Assembly: GCF_003721245.1 (NCBI RefSeq)
Contig: NZ_RIZG01000002.1
Span: 154,068 to 218,067 of the forward strand
Source: Marinomonas hwangdonensis
GTDB taxonomy: Bacteria; Pseudomonadota; Gammaproteobacteria; Pseudomonadales; Marinomonadaceae
Length of the DNA stretch: 64,000 nucleotides
Direction of reading: 5' to 3'
Numbering within the stretch: the stretch's first letter is position 1; the number at the start of each line of letters is the position of its first letter. The notes beneath the pieces were generated by a model. The model was not told the DNA's origin. It made no database searches and saw nothing but the letters and a program-made list of their open reading frames with translations. Made by a program: the position numbers and the translations under genes. This document shows, in pieces, positions 44,375 to 52,402 of this stretch.

Positions 44375-44491
44375 TTAAAAAATCAACAGGCCAAGTGAGA
44401 TAATCACGCCAGAACCGATCAAGGCCATCAAGCAATAACCCATCACGTCTTTTGCACCCAGCCCAGCAATCGCTAAGGCTGGCAATGCCCA
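44375..44491 (-). pseudogene. atoE: C-terminal remnant of an AtoE-like short-chain fatty acid transporter
   Basis: The 38 codons on the minus strand read WALPALAIAGLGAKDVMGYC then LMALIGSGVIISLGLLIF and a TAA. This is recognisable as the last membrane span region of the AtoE short-chain fatty acid transporter (family ending ...FWALPALAIAGL-KD-MGYC). The rest of the gene is absent: the remnant begins 28 bp after the atoB stop. It appears to be the leftover of a transporter gene that once followed atoB, lost by an internal deletion. No start codon or ribosome site belongs to it. Confidence 0.82.
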
Positions 44492-44519
44492 CTGGTTTCC
44501 AACAGGAAGTAGCTTCGTT

Positions 44520-45695
44520 CTAACGCGACACCAGCATGGCCACGCCCATACCGCCACCAATACACAAGGTCGCTAGGCCTTTTTTCAGGTCTTGGCGCTG
44601 CATTTCATGCACTAGAGTCACCAGAATTCGACAGCCAGAAGCGCCGATGGGATGACCCAATGCAACGGCACCACCGTTGACGTTGACCTTGCTGATATCT
44701 AAGCCGAGCTCTTTATTGACGCACATAGCCTGCACCGCAAACGCTTCATTGGCTTCGATCAAGTCCAAGCCCGTCACCTGCCAATTGGCTTTACTTAATA
44801 CTTTTTGCGTCGCTGCAATTGGCCCTGTTCCCATGATCTCGGGATCAACACCTGCTCCGCTGGCCGCTTCAATGACCGCTAAGATAGGCAGCCCTAGACG
44901 CGTCGCTTCCTCGTCGGAGGTAACAACGACCATGGCGGCACCATCGTTTAACGTGGAGGCATTGCCCGCCGTGACTGTGCCTTCTTTGGCAAAAGCGGGG
45001 CGGAGTTTGGCTAGGGATTCTGTACTGGTATCAGGACGAATTTGCTCATCGGCATTAACCATAAGCGGCTCGCCTTTGCGCTGAGGTATTGAAATAGGAA
45101 GAATCTCTTCAACAAAACGACCCGCAGCCTGAGCTTGCGCCGCTTTTTGCTGAGAGTTTGCCGCAAAGGCGTCTTGCTCTGCACGGCTGATATCCCAACG
45201 CTGGGCGATATTTTCCGCCGTTTGGCCCATGTGATAATCGTTAAAGGCATCCCATAGGCCGTCTGTTACCATGGAGTCTAATAGCTCCCAGTTGCCCATT
45301 TTTTTGCCTGAGCGACTGTTGGGTAAGACATGCGCCGCTTGGCTCATGCTTTCTTGTCCACCCGCCACGACCATCTTAGCGTCGCCATTCAGCACAGCTT
45401 GGGCGGCCAGTTGCACCGCTTTTAACCCCGAACCACAGACCTTGTTAATCGTCATGGCGGATACATGGTTTGGTAGTCCAGCGTGAATCGCGGTTTGACG
45501 AGCTGGGTTTTGACCACAACCCGCTGCCAACACTTGACCTAAAATCACTTCTTCAATGTGGTCTTTCAAAATAGGTTGTTTGGCTAATATGCCAGACAAA
45601 AGCTGCGTGCCTAATTGCACCGCACTCAATGTAGATAAAGCGCCATTAAACGCACCTATGGGGGTTCTAGCAGCAGCAACAATAACGGCTTTCAT
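44520..45695 (-). CDS. atoB: Acetyl-CoA acetyltransferase (acetoacetyl-CoA thiolase)
   Basis: A biosynthetic-type thiolase of 391 residues that splits acetoacetyl-CoA with CoA into two acetyl-CoA. The nucleophile is in MTINKVCGSGLKAVQLAA (Cys about 88), the His in ALGHPIGASGCRILVTL (about 348) and the acid/base Cys in TLCIGGGMGVAMLV (about 378). AGGA lies 8 nt before the ATG. It follows scoB on the same strand after 85 bp, so scoA-scoB-atoB form one unit that uses the acetoacetate released by FahA. A decayed atoE remnant follows it. Confidence 0.95.
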   Translation of the reverse strand: MKAVIVAAARTPIGAFNGALSTLSAVQLGTQLLSGILAKQPILKDHIEEVILGQVLAAGCGQNPARQTAIHAGLPNHVSAMTINKVCGSGLKAVQLAAQAVLNGDAKMVVAGGQESMSQAAHVLPNSRSGKKMGNWELLDSMVTDGLWDAFNDYHMGQTAENIAQRWDISRAEQDAFAANSQQKAAQAQAAGRFVEEILPISIPQRKGEPLMVNADEQIRPDTSTESLAKLRPAFAKEGTVTAGNASTLNDGAAMVVVTSDEEATRLGLPILAVIEAASGAGVDPEIMGTGPIAATQKVLSKANWQVTGLDLIEANEAFAVQAMCVNKELGLDISKVNVNGGAVALGHPIGASGCRILVTLVHEMQRQDLKKGLATLCIGGGMGVAMLVSR

Positions 45696-45780
45696 AACTG
45701 GGTTCCTATATTTGTTGTTTTTTTAAATCGTGTTTTTTTTGAATGCTGGGTTTTTCGATGTTTTTAAACAGAGTCTTTTG

Positions 45781-46443
45781 TCACTGGGCAAAGACCATTT
45801 CCGGCACATGATCCGGCACGATAAGCTTGCCTTGCGTTTTGGCAATAATATCTTCTACCGAAACACCCGGTGCTCTTTCTTTCAGGACAAAAGCACCGTC
45901 TTCGATTTCCAACCAAGCCAAATCTGTTAAAACCTTTTTGATACAACCTTTGCCCGTAAGTGGCAAAGAGCAATTAGACAAGAGTTTGGATTCGCCATCT
46001 TTCGAGGCATGCGTCATGGTAACGATGATATTCTCAGCACCCGCGACCAAATCCATCGCGCCGCCCATGCCTTTGATCAGCTTGTTAGGAATCATCCACG
46101 AGGCAATATTGCCGTTCACGTCGACTTCAAACGCACCCAACACCGTTAAATCCACGTGACCACCACGGATCATGGCAAAAGATTCTGCGGAGGAAAAAAT
46201 CGATGCGCCTTTAACTGTGGTCACGGTTTGTTTGCCCGCATTGATCATGTCCGCATCAATGGTGTCTTCCGTGGGGAACTCGCCCATACCAAGCAAGCCA
46301 TTTTCCGATTGCAGCATAACGTCCATGTTCTTAGGCACGTAATTGGCAACCAAGGTCGGAATACCGATACCCAGGTTCACGTAAAAACCATCTTGTAATT
46401 CTTGGGCGACACGCTGCGCCATTTGTTCTCTTGTCAGTGACAT
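45781..46443 (-). CDS. scoB: 3-oxoacid CoA-transferase subunit B
   Basis: The 220-residue beta subunit of succinyl-CoA:acetoacetate CoA-transferase. The catalytic Glu is in LQSENGLLGMGEFP (about 45-58). GIPTLVANYVPKNMDVML precedes it, and KGMGGAMDLVAGAENIIVTMTH follows. The heterodimer with ScoA moves CoA from succinyl-CoA to acetoacetate. GAGG lies 6 nt upstream of the ATG. It sits 54 bp after scoA and 85 bp before atoB. Confidence 0.95.
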   Translation of the reverse strand: MSLTREQMAQRVAQELQDGFYVNLGIGIPTLVANYVPKNMDVMLQSENGLLGMGEFPTEDTIDADMINAGKQTVTTVKGASIFSSAESFAMIRGGHVDLTVLGAFEVDVNGNIASWMIPNKLIKGMGGAMDLVAGAENIIVTMTHASKDGESKLLSNCSLPLTGKGCIKKVLTDLAWLEIEDGAFVLKERAPGVSVEDIIAKTQGKLIVPDHVPEMVFAQ

Positions 46444-46497
46444 AAGAAACCTCTTTTTTTAATCTGTTGTCTTGCTCTGTTGTTTTGCTCTTTTATT

Positions 46498-47202
46498 TTA
46501 GTAAGCGGCTTTAACGGTTCTTTTCTCGATGAGTTTTTCAAAAGTACCCAACACAACTCGATCCACATAAATGCCCGGTGTATGGATATGAGCAGGATCG
46601 AGCTCGCCCACTTCGACAATTTCTTCTACTTCTACCACGGTGATTTTGCCGGCGGTTGCGGCGAGAGGATTAAAGTTTTGCGCGGTATGACGGTAAATGA
46701 CGTTTCCGTAACGGTCGGCTTTCCAGCCTTTCACGATGGCAAAATCACCAACAATGGCTTCCTCCAACAAGTATTCACGGCCATTGAACACTTTAGTTTC
46801 TTTGCCTTCTGCGACCGGTGTGCCGACGCCAGTGGCCGTATAAAAAGCCGGAATACCCGCGCCACCAGCGCGCATCTTCTCCGCCAGTGTACCTTGAGGC
46901 GTGAGTTCAACTTCCAGCTCGCCGTTCAATAATTGTTTTTCGAACAAGGCGTTCTCGCCCACATAAGACGACACCATTTTGTTGATTTGCTTGTCTTCCA
47001 ACAGAATGCCCAAACCAAACCCATCTACGCCGCAGTTATTCGACACAACCGTGAGCCCTTTGGTGCCTCTGCGTTTGATTTCGGCTATGAGGTTTTCTGG
47101 TATGCCACACAGGCCAAAACCACCTGCTAGCACCGTCATCCCATCTTCTAATCCAACCATGGCGTCTTCAAAAGAAGCGACGACTTTGTCAAAACCAGCC
47201 AT
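46498..47202 (-). CDS. scoA: 3-oxoacid CoA-transferase subunit A
   Basis: The 234-residue alpha subunit of succinyl-CoA:3-ketoacid CoA-transferase. It has the typical [18 protein letters not shown] (about 20-37) and [16 protein letters not shown], and a C-terminal region [15 protein letters not shown]. It activates acetoacetate produced by tyrosine catabolism. AGGAG lies 7 nt before the ATG. The upstream 125-bp gap contains the 38-bp element also found before hpd and separates it from the divergent LysR gene. Confidence 0.95.
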   Translation of the reverse strand: MAGFDKVVASFEDAMVGLEDGMTVLAGGFGLCGIPENLIAEIKRRGTKGLTVVSNNCGVDGFGLGILLEDKQINKMVSSYVGENALFEKQLLNGELEVELTPQGTLAEKMRAGGAGIPAFYTATGVGTPVAEGKETKVFNGREYLLEEAIVGDFAIVKGWKADRYGNVIYRHTAQNFNPLAATAGKITVVEVEEIVEVGELDPAHIHTPGIYVDRVVLGTFEKLIEKRTVKAAY

Positions 47203-47266
47203 TCTTGTTCTCCTATCTTGTTATTTTTAAATAATGGATTAATGACAACCAGTTTGACCTATAGCG

Positions 47267-47304
47267 ATAATTTAATTAAATTTGTTCTTTCTATTTATTA
47301 ATAA
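47267..47304 (-). promoter_or_regulatory. 38-bp element shared by the scoA and hpd promoters, copy 1
   Basis: From 47267 the element begins ATAATTTAATTAAATTTGTT and ends in TTTATTAATAA at 47304. It matches the copy at 52216-52253 at 36 of 38 positions by my reading. It lies 65-102 bp upstream of scoA and just before the divergent lysR start at 47328. The AT-rich interrupted palindrome (ATTTAATTAAAT) is the kind of site a LysR protein would bind. Confidence 0.75.
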
Positions 47305-47327
47305 CTTATACTAATGAATGGGTGTTC

Positions 47328-48233
47328 ATGAATATTAAACAGGTTCGTGCCTTTTTGGCCGTTGCCCAGACAATGAGTTTTGCCAGCGCGGCGACCCAGT
47401 TGCATCTTTCACAACCTGCGTTGAGCTTATCGATCAAGAGTCTGGAAGATAATTTAGGCGGGAAATTGCTCACGCGCACCACGCGGCACATTGCATTAAC
47501 CCCCGAGGGGGAAGCTTTGGTGCCCATCGCTCGGCGATTACTGGCCCAGTGGGAAAACGCCGAAGATGAAATGAAGCAACGCTTTGCGTTGCAATTGGGC
47601 AAAATCGCCATTGCTTCCATGCCCTCTTTTGCCGCGTCTTTATTGCCAAAAGCGATTCGTAACTATCATGTGTCCTACCCAAATATTCAGGTGGCTATTC
47701 ACGATGTGTTATCGGATGTCGTGGTGGAAATGGTGCGTAATAATCAGGTGGAATTGGGCATTTCTTTTGAGCCAACGAATTTGCTAGAACTGTCGTTTTA
47801 TCCCCTCTACGAAGACAGGTTTATTGCTATTTTGCCGAAAAATCACCCGCTAGAAACACAGCAAACGATTTCCTGGAAGGCACTTTTGGAATACGATTTT
47901 ATTACCCTGCAACGACCTTCTAGTGTGCGCACCATGATAGAAAGCACTTTAAGTAATGCGGGTATTGAACTTAATGTGGCGTTTGATGCTCACCAATTAG
48001 CCACGGTTGGCCGCATGGTGAGCGAAGGCATGGGGGTTGCTGTCGTACCCGCATTATGTCGTCAGCAAACCGAAGAACAAGGAGCGGTTTGCCGCCCCGT
48101 GATAGAGCCGGAAATTAGTCGCCGTGTGGGGGTGATATGCCAACCCAGATCCAACTTGTCTATCGCCGCAGCGGCCATGTTGGACGTCTTGATTGACACT
48201 TACGCCAACACCCACTTGGATAGCCAAACCTAG
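47328..48233 (+). CDS. LysR-family regulator, probable activator of tyrosine catabolism
   Basis: A LysR protein of 301 residues: the helix-turn-helix begins MNIKQVRAFLAVAQTMSFASAATQLHLSQPALSLSIKSLEDNLGGKLLTRTTR (about 1-53, in adjoining pieces), then a substrate-binding domain. The ATG at 47328 is the natural start; a GTG at 47322 is less likely. It sits between two operons of one pathway, divergent from scoA and convergent with maiA (stops overlap by CTAG). A repeated 38-bp element lies in front of both operons. Its likely effector is a pathway intermediate such as homogentisate, but this is not visible. Confidence 0.88.
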   Translation: MNIKQVRAFLAVAQTMSFASAATQLHLSQPALSLSIKSLEDNLGGKLLTRTTRHIALTPEGEALVPIARRLLAQWENAEDEMKQRFALQLGKIAIASMPSFAASLLPKAIRNYHVSYPNIQVAIHDVLSDVVVEMVRNNQVELGISFEPTNLLELSFYPLYEDRFIAILPKNHPLETQQTISWKALLEYDFITLQRPSSVRTMIESTLSNAGIELNVAFDAHQLATVGRMVSEGMGVAVVPALCRQQTEEQGAVCRPVIEPEISRRVGVICQPRSNLSIAAAAMLDVLIDTYANTHLDSQT

Positions 48234-48871
48234 AGGTTGGCGTCGGCTTGTTGTTCAGGCGCGGCTTTCTGAAAAGCATCCAGTTGTTGACATTGCAAGT
48301 AAATACGCTGAATCAGCGGATAGTCTGACATGTCTAACTGAAAGCGCAGTGCGTTGTAAACTTGAGGCACTAAACACACATCGGCTAGAGTCACTTGGTC
48401 TTGGTAACAATACCGCCCAGACGTTTGGGCCAGTTTTTGTTCCAGTGACTGGAAGCCCACATGCAACCAATGATGAATCCAAGCGAGCTTTTGCTCTTCA
48501 CTGATCGCCAAAGGTCCAGTCAAATATTGCAATACTCTTAGATTATTCAAAGGATGCAGATCCGCTGCTATATCTAACGCCAAAGCCCGAACGATGGCTC
48601 TGCTTTCCAATTCACTGGGCAAAAGCGGCATATCTGGGTGCTTTTCGTCCAAATATTCCACGATTGCCAAGGATTGATTAACGCTAACGTCATCGTCAAC
48701 CAAGGTCGGAACCAGCTCACTTGGATTCAATTGACGATAAGCCGCACTGTGCTGCTCACCGCCATGCTGAACAAGATGCACTGGAATGTGTTCGACACTC
48801 AGCTGCTTCCACTGCAAGGCGATTCTGACTCGATAGGCCGCAGACGATCGCCAATAGCCGTATAACTTCAT
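48230..48871 (-). CDS. maiA: Maleylacetoacetate isomerase (zeta-class GST)
   Basis: A 213-residue glutathione-S-transferase of the zeta class that isomerises maleylacetoacetate to fumarylacetoacetate with glutathione. The active-site motif YWRSSAAYRVRIAL (about 6-19; S-S-x2-Y-R-V-R-I-A-L) and NPSELVPTLVDD are conserved, as is the C-terminal QVTLADVCLVPQVYNA (about 155-170). The TAA of fahA overlaps its ATG by one base. Last gene of the hpd operon. Confidence 0.95.
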   Translation of the reverse strand: MKLYGYWRSSAAYRVRIALQWKQLSVEHIPVHLVQHGGEQHSAAYRQLNPSELVPTLVDDDVSVNQSLAIVEYLDEKHPDMPLLPSELESRAIVRALALDIAADLHPLNNLRVLQYLTGPLAISEEQKLAWIHHWLHVGFQSLEQKLAQTSGRYCYQDQVTLADVCLVPQVYNALRFQLDMSDYPLIQRIYLQCQQLDAFQKAAPEQQADANL

Positions 48872-49887
48872 TACGACTTGTACTCAATGACTTGCTGATC
48901 AATGGCACCAAACAGGCTTTGCCCTTGCTCATCCAACACTTCCATGCGAATGGTGTCACCAAACTGCATAAACTGAGTAACCGGTTTTCCGTCACGAATG
49001 GTTTCTATCATGCGGATTTCAGCGATACAGCTGTAACCTACGCCACCCTCTTCTACAGTAGAACCGTGCTCGGTTCCTTGTTTGTTAGACACGGTGCCAG
49101 AACCAATCACGGCCCCTGCGCCTAAACGACGGGTTTTTGCCGCGTGAGCAATCAACTGGCCAAAGTTAAAAGTCATGTCCACACCCGCGTTGGGTTTACC
49201 AAACAACTTACCGTTGTAGGTCGACAGCAATGGCAAATGCAACTTACCCTCTTGCCAATGGTCACCCAGTTCTTCTGGAGTGACAGCGACCGGGCTGAAG
49301 CTAGACGAAGGTTTAGACTGGAAGAAACCAAAGCCTTTCGCCAATTCGTTAGGGATCAAGCCGCGCAGTGACACATCGTTCACCAGCATCACCAAACGTA
49401 TTTTGTTTAAGGCGTCTTCTGGCGTAATCGCCATAGGCACATCGTCAGTAATGACTGCGATCTCGCCTTCAAAATCAATCCCGTAGTCAGTGCTGGACGC
49501 GACGATAGCATCACGAGGGCCGATAAAGTCGTCCGAGCCACCTTGATACATCAAGGGGTCCGTCCAAAAACTGGGCGGCATTTCAGAATGACGCGCCTTA
49601 CGAACCAATTCAACATGGTTCACATAAGCGCTGCCGTCAGCCCATTGGTAAGCCCGAGGCAAGGGCGATTCGCATTGCGCTTGATCAAAGGCTTGTTCGC
49701 CGTCCACCGTGTCACGATTTAACGCGTCATAGACGGCCTCAGCTTTAGGCGATAAGTCCGCCCAGTTATCCAACAATTGCTGCATGGTAAAGGCAATCTC
49801 AGGAACAGCAACACAGCGACTTAAGTCTCGACTCACAACGACTAATTGACCATCACGGCGAGCATTTTTTAATGTGGCTAATTTCAT
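48871..49887 (-). CDS. fahA: Fumarylacetoacetase
   Basis: A metal-dependent hydrolase of 338 residues that cleaves fumarylacetoacetate into fumarate and acetoacetate. Conserved regions are SSTDYGIDFEGEIAVITD (about 128-145; metal ligands), MLVNDVSLRGLIP, GFFQSKPSSSFSPVAVTP and LGAGAVIGSGTVSNKQ. It belongs to the short (about 330 residue) bacterial type. AAGGA lies 6 nt before the ATG at 49887; the GTG at 49890 is probably part of the leader. It follows hmgA by 9 bp. Confidence 0.95.
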   Translation of the reverse strand: MKLATLKNARRDGQLVVVSRDLSRCVAVPEIAFTMQQLLDNWADLSPKAEAVYDALNRDTVDGEQAFDQAQCESPLPRAYQWADGSAYVNHVELVRKARHSEMPPSFWTDPLMYQGGSDDFIGPRDAIVASSTDYGIDFEGEIAVITDDVPMAITPEDALNKIRLVMLVNDVSLRGLIPNELAKGFGFFQSKPSSSFSPVAVTPEELGDHWQEGKLHLPLLSTYNGKLFGKPNAGVDMTFNFGQLIAHAAKTRRLGAGAVIGSGTVSNKQGTEHGSTVEEGGVGYSCIAEIRMIETIRDGKPVTQFMQFGDTIRMEVLDEQGQSLFGAIDQQVIEYKS

Positions 49888-49896
49888 CACAGTTCC

Positions 49897-51030
49897 TTAA
49901 GGCTTGGCTTTCCAGCTGTTAACGTAATCGGCATTTTCCGTGGTAAAGGCCGCTTCAGAAATCTCTAGTGCATCACGGGTGTCCAACATGACAGCGACTT
50001 CGTCAGTGAATTTTTTCTTATATTCACGCCCGGCCGCAAACGCTTTGGGGTGAGGCCCATGCGTAAAACCCGCGGGATGAAAGGTGACCATGCCTTTTTC
50101 GATATTGTCACGGCTGAAAAAATCACCCGCGTGGTAAAACAACACTTCATCGTAGTCCACATTGTCATGATAAAATGGCACTTTTAACGCACCGGGATCG
50201 CTTTCGATAGGACGTGGCACAAAAGTACACACCACAAAACGTTGTGCCACAAAAGTGCTGTGCGCAGACGGTGGCAAATGGTATCTGTGGCTCATCAAAG
50301 GACGAATATCACGCCAATTAATGCGCATCACCGTCAAATCCCCATGCCAACCCACAGCGTCTAGTGGATTGTAAGGGTAAGTGATGGTGGAAACCTGACC
50401 GTGGCGTTTTACTTCTACCTGCCAGCTTTGCTCTGAATACTGTGCTTGGAACGCCTCGTTGATTTTTGGCGTGTCCAGCATCGCAGGGTCAAAAATCGCG
50501 TGGTTGCCCACTAAACCTTTGTCCGGCAGTTGGTAACTGTCGTTGGTGGCTTCGATCATCAGAATCGTCATATCAGACTTAGGTTCAAGTCGCCACATGG
50601 TTGAACGCGGAATCACCACGTAATCACCATCGCGAATTTCTAAATGACCGTAATCACAGAACAAATCGGCGCTGCCCTCGTGGATAAACAGCAGCTCGTC
50701 GCCATCGGCATTGCGCGCCAAGCGCTCCATACGATCACTGATTCGCCAAGTGCGCATCTTACAATGGGCATTGAATAGCAGGTTAGGCACAGACCAAGGT
50801 GAATGACCTGCGTTATCGGTTAGGTTATTAAAGTCAAACAGACGGGGGCGCAATGGCCCCTGCCAATCTGTCCAACCCGTCGGGGCATGTCGATGATGAA
50901 AATGCGTCGCTGGTCCAAAAAAACCACTGCGGCCGGCTTCTCGCTCATAAATCGCGCTATCCGGAAAGTCCGCGTGGGCTTGACGAGACACATCTCCTTC
51001 TTTTAACGGAAATGACGTCCATTTACGCAT
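49897..51030 (-). CDS. hmgA: Homogentisate 1,2-dioxygenase
   Basis: An iron(II) ring-cleaving dioxygenase turning homogentisate into maleylacetoacetate. Starting at 51030 gives 377 residues, a short version of the family. Its start ATG overlaps the hpd stop by 8 bp (ATGCGTAA). The upstream open frame to 51150 is a shadow inside hpd. Recognisable stretches are FFGPATHFHHRHAPTGWTDW, LLFIHEGSADLFCDYGHLEI, the iron-ligand region YHAGDFFSRDNIEKGMVTFHPAGFTHGPHPKAF (in two pieces, about 310-345). Loss of this gene would cause pyomelanin formation. Confidence 0.94.
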   Translation of the reverse strand: MRKWTSFPLKEGDVSRQAHADFPDSAIYEREAGRSGFFGPATHFHHRHAPTGWTDWQGPLRPRLFDFNNLTDNAGHSPWSVPNLLFNAHCKMRTWRISDRMERLARNADGDELLFIHEGSADLFCDYGHLEIRDGDYVVIPRSTMWRLEPKSDMTILMIEATNDSYQLPDKGLVGNHAIFDPAMLDTPKINEAFQAQYSEQSWQVEVKRHGQVSTITYPYNPLDAVGWHGDLTVMRINWRDIRPLMSHRYHLPPSAHSTFVAQRFVVCTFVPRPIESDPGALKVPFYHDNVDYDEVLFYHAGDFFSRDNIEKGMVTFHPAGFTHGPHPKAFAAGREYKKKFTDEVAVMLDTRDALEISEAAFTTENADYVNSWKAKP

Positions 51031-52096
51031 TTTCAAACACTCCGCGTTGTACTTGATCTTCTTCGATAGACTCAAACAAGGCTTTAAAATTGCCCTCGCC
51101 AAAGCCTTCGTTGCCTTTACGCTGAATGATTTCGAAGAAAACTGGACCAATTACGGTTTTGGTAAAGATTTGCAACAGAATGCCGTCTTTCATTGGCGCA
51201 CCGTCAATCAGAATGCGCAATTCACGCAATAGATCTAAATCTTCTTCATGGCCTTCTACACGCTCGTTTACCTTACTGTAATAGGTGTCCGGCGTTGGCA
51301 TGAAGTCCATACCACGGCTGCGTAGAACGCGAACCGTTTCGTAAATATTATCGGTTGATAAAGCGATGTGCTGAATGCCTTCGCCCTTGTATTCGCGGAT
51401 AAATTCTTCGATTTGGGATTTGTCGTCAGAAGATTCGTTAATGGGAATACGAATCTTGCCGCAGGGGGCTGTCATGGCTTTCGACACCAAGCCAGTTAGT
51501 TTGCCTTCAATGTCAAAGTAGCGAATTTCACGGAAGTTACCGATCTGCTCATAAAACCCTGACCACAGATTCATGTTACCGCGCATCACATTGTGCGTCA
51601 GGTGATCCAATACTTCCAACCCGACACTCTGTTCTGCCATGAGAGCTTCCCAGTTGTCGTAGTATTTGAAATCAACATCATAGACAGAACGAGCACCGTA
51701 ACGATCAACAAAGTACAACAAACTGCTACCAATGCCGTATACCGCTGGAATATTCAACTCCATAGGCCCAACCTGATTCTGGTAGGCTTTTGCACCGTTC
51801 GCTAACGCATGCTCAAACGCGTGTGCAGCGTCTTTCACTCTAAACGCCATCGCGCAAACACTAGGGCCATGCTCACGAGCAAAGGCTTCCGCTTGCGAAT
51901 TTGGCTCAGCATTGACGATAAAATTAATATCACCTTGTTTAAATAACCAAGCTTCTTTAGACCTGTGCTTGGCGACTTCTGTAAAGCCAAGAGACACAAA
52001 AAGCTGTTTTAAATTTTCGATGCCTTCTTTGTTTGCCGCTGTGTATTCAACAAACTCAAAACCATCCGTACCCAGTGGATTAATTGTATCTAGCAT
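51023..52096 (-). CDS. hpd: 4-hydroxyphenylpyruvate dioxygenase
   Basis: An Fe(II) dioxygenase of 357 residues converting 4-hydroxyphenylpyruvate to homogentisate. The C-terminal domain holds the metal ligands: His in LDHLTHNVMRGNM, His in EGIQHIALSTDNIYETV and Glu in VFFEIIQRKGNEGFGEGNFKALFESIE. AGGAGA precedes the ATG. It is the first gene of an hpd-hmgA-fahA-maiA operon with tight overlaps. The gap above it carries the second 38-bp element. Confidence 0.96.
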   Translation of the reverse strand: MLDTINPLGTDGFEFVEYTAANKEGIENLKQLFVSLGFTEVAKHRSKEAWLFKQGDINFIVNAEPNSQAEAFAREHGPSVCAMAFRVKDAAHAFEHALANGAKAYQNQVGPMELNIPAVYGIGSSLLYFVDRYGARSVYDVDFKYYDNWEALMAEQSVGLEVLDHLTHNVMRGNMNLWSGFYEQIGNFREIRYFDIEGKLTGLVSKAMTAPCGKIRIPINESSDDKSQIEEFIREYKGEGIQHIALSTDNIYETVRVLRSRGMDFMPTPDTYYSKVNERVEGHEEDLDLLRELRILIDGAPMKDGILLQIFTKTVIGPVFFEIIQRKGNEGFGEGNFKALFESIEEDQVQRGVFENA

Positions 52097-52215
52097 TTAT
52101 CATTCTCCTGTTTTCTCACTCTTTGTATGAGCGAGCTGTACTCCCACCCTTGGTTAAAGCGGGATTAAATGTACATATTGTTATTTTTGAAGGATGTCCA
52201 GTGTGACTCAAGCCA

Positions 52216-52253
52216 ATAATTTAATTAAATTTGTTTTTTCTATTTATTGATAA
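52216..52253 (-). promoter_or_regulatory. 38-bp element shared by the scoA and hpd promoters, copy 2
   Basis: A near-identical copy of the element at 47267-47304, in the same orientation relative to the gene it precedes. It lies 120-157 bp upstream of hpd, within the 306-bp divergent gap 52097-52402 that also serves fdhA. Nothing else gene-like was seen in the gap, which includes a purine-rich leader before fdhA. This points to control of both operons by the LysR at 47328, possibly touching fdhA too. Confidence 0.75.
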
Positions 52254-52402
52254 GAATTTCAAATATATAAAACGAACATACTAAACACGCCTGTCGCTTT
52301 CAACACGCTTTTATGTCGTACAAAGACCCATTGTTTTTGTGTCTGGTGACAGAATAACCAAACATACGCAAAAACAAAAACAACAGCAAAAAGGATGTGG
52401 TT

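Noticed and set aside
49897..51150. A longer hmgA starting at 51150
   Set aside because: The extra 40 residues are not family-like and lie entirely inside hpd; the ATG at 51030 is coupled to the hpd stop.
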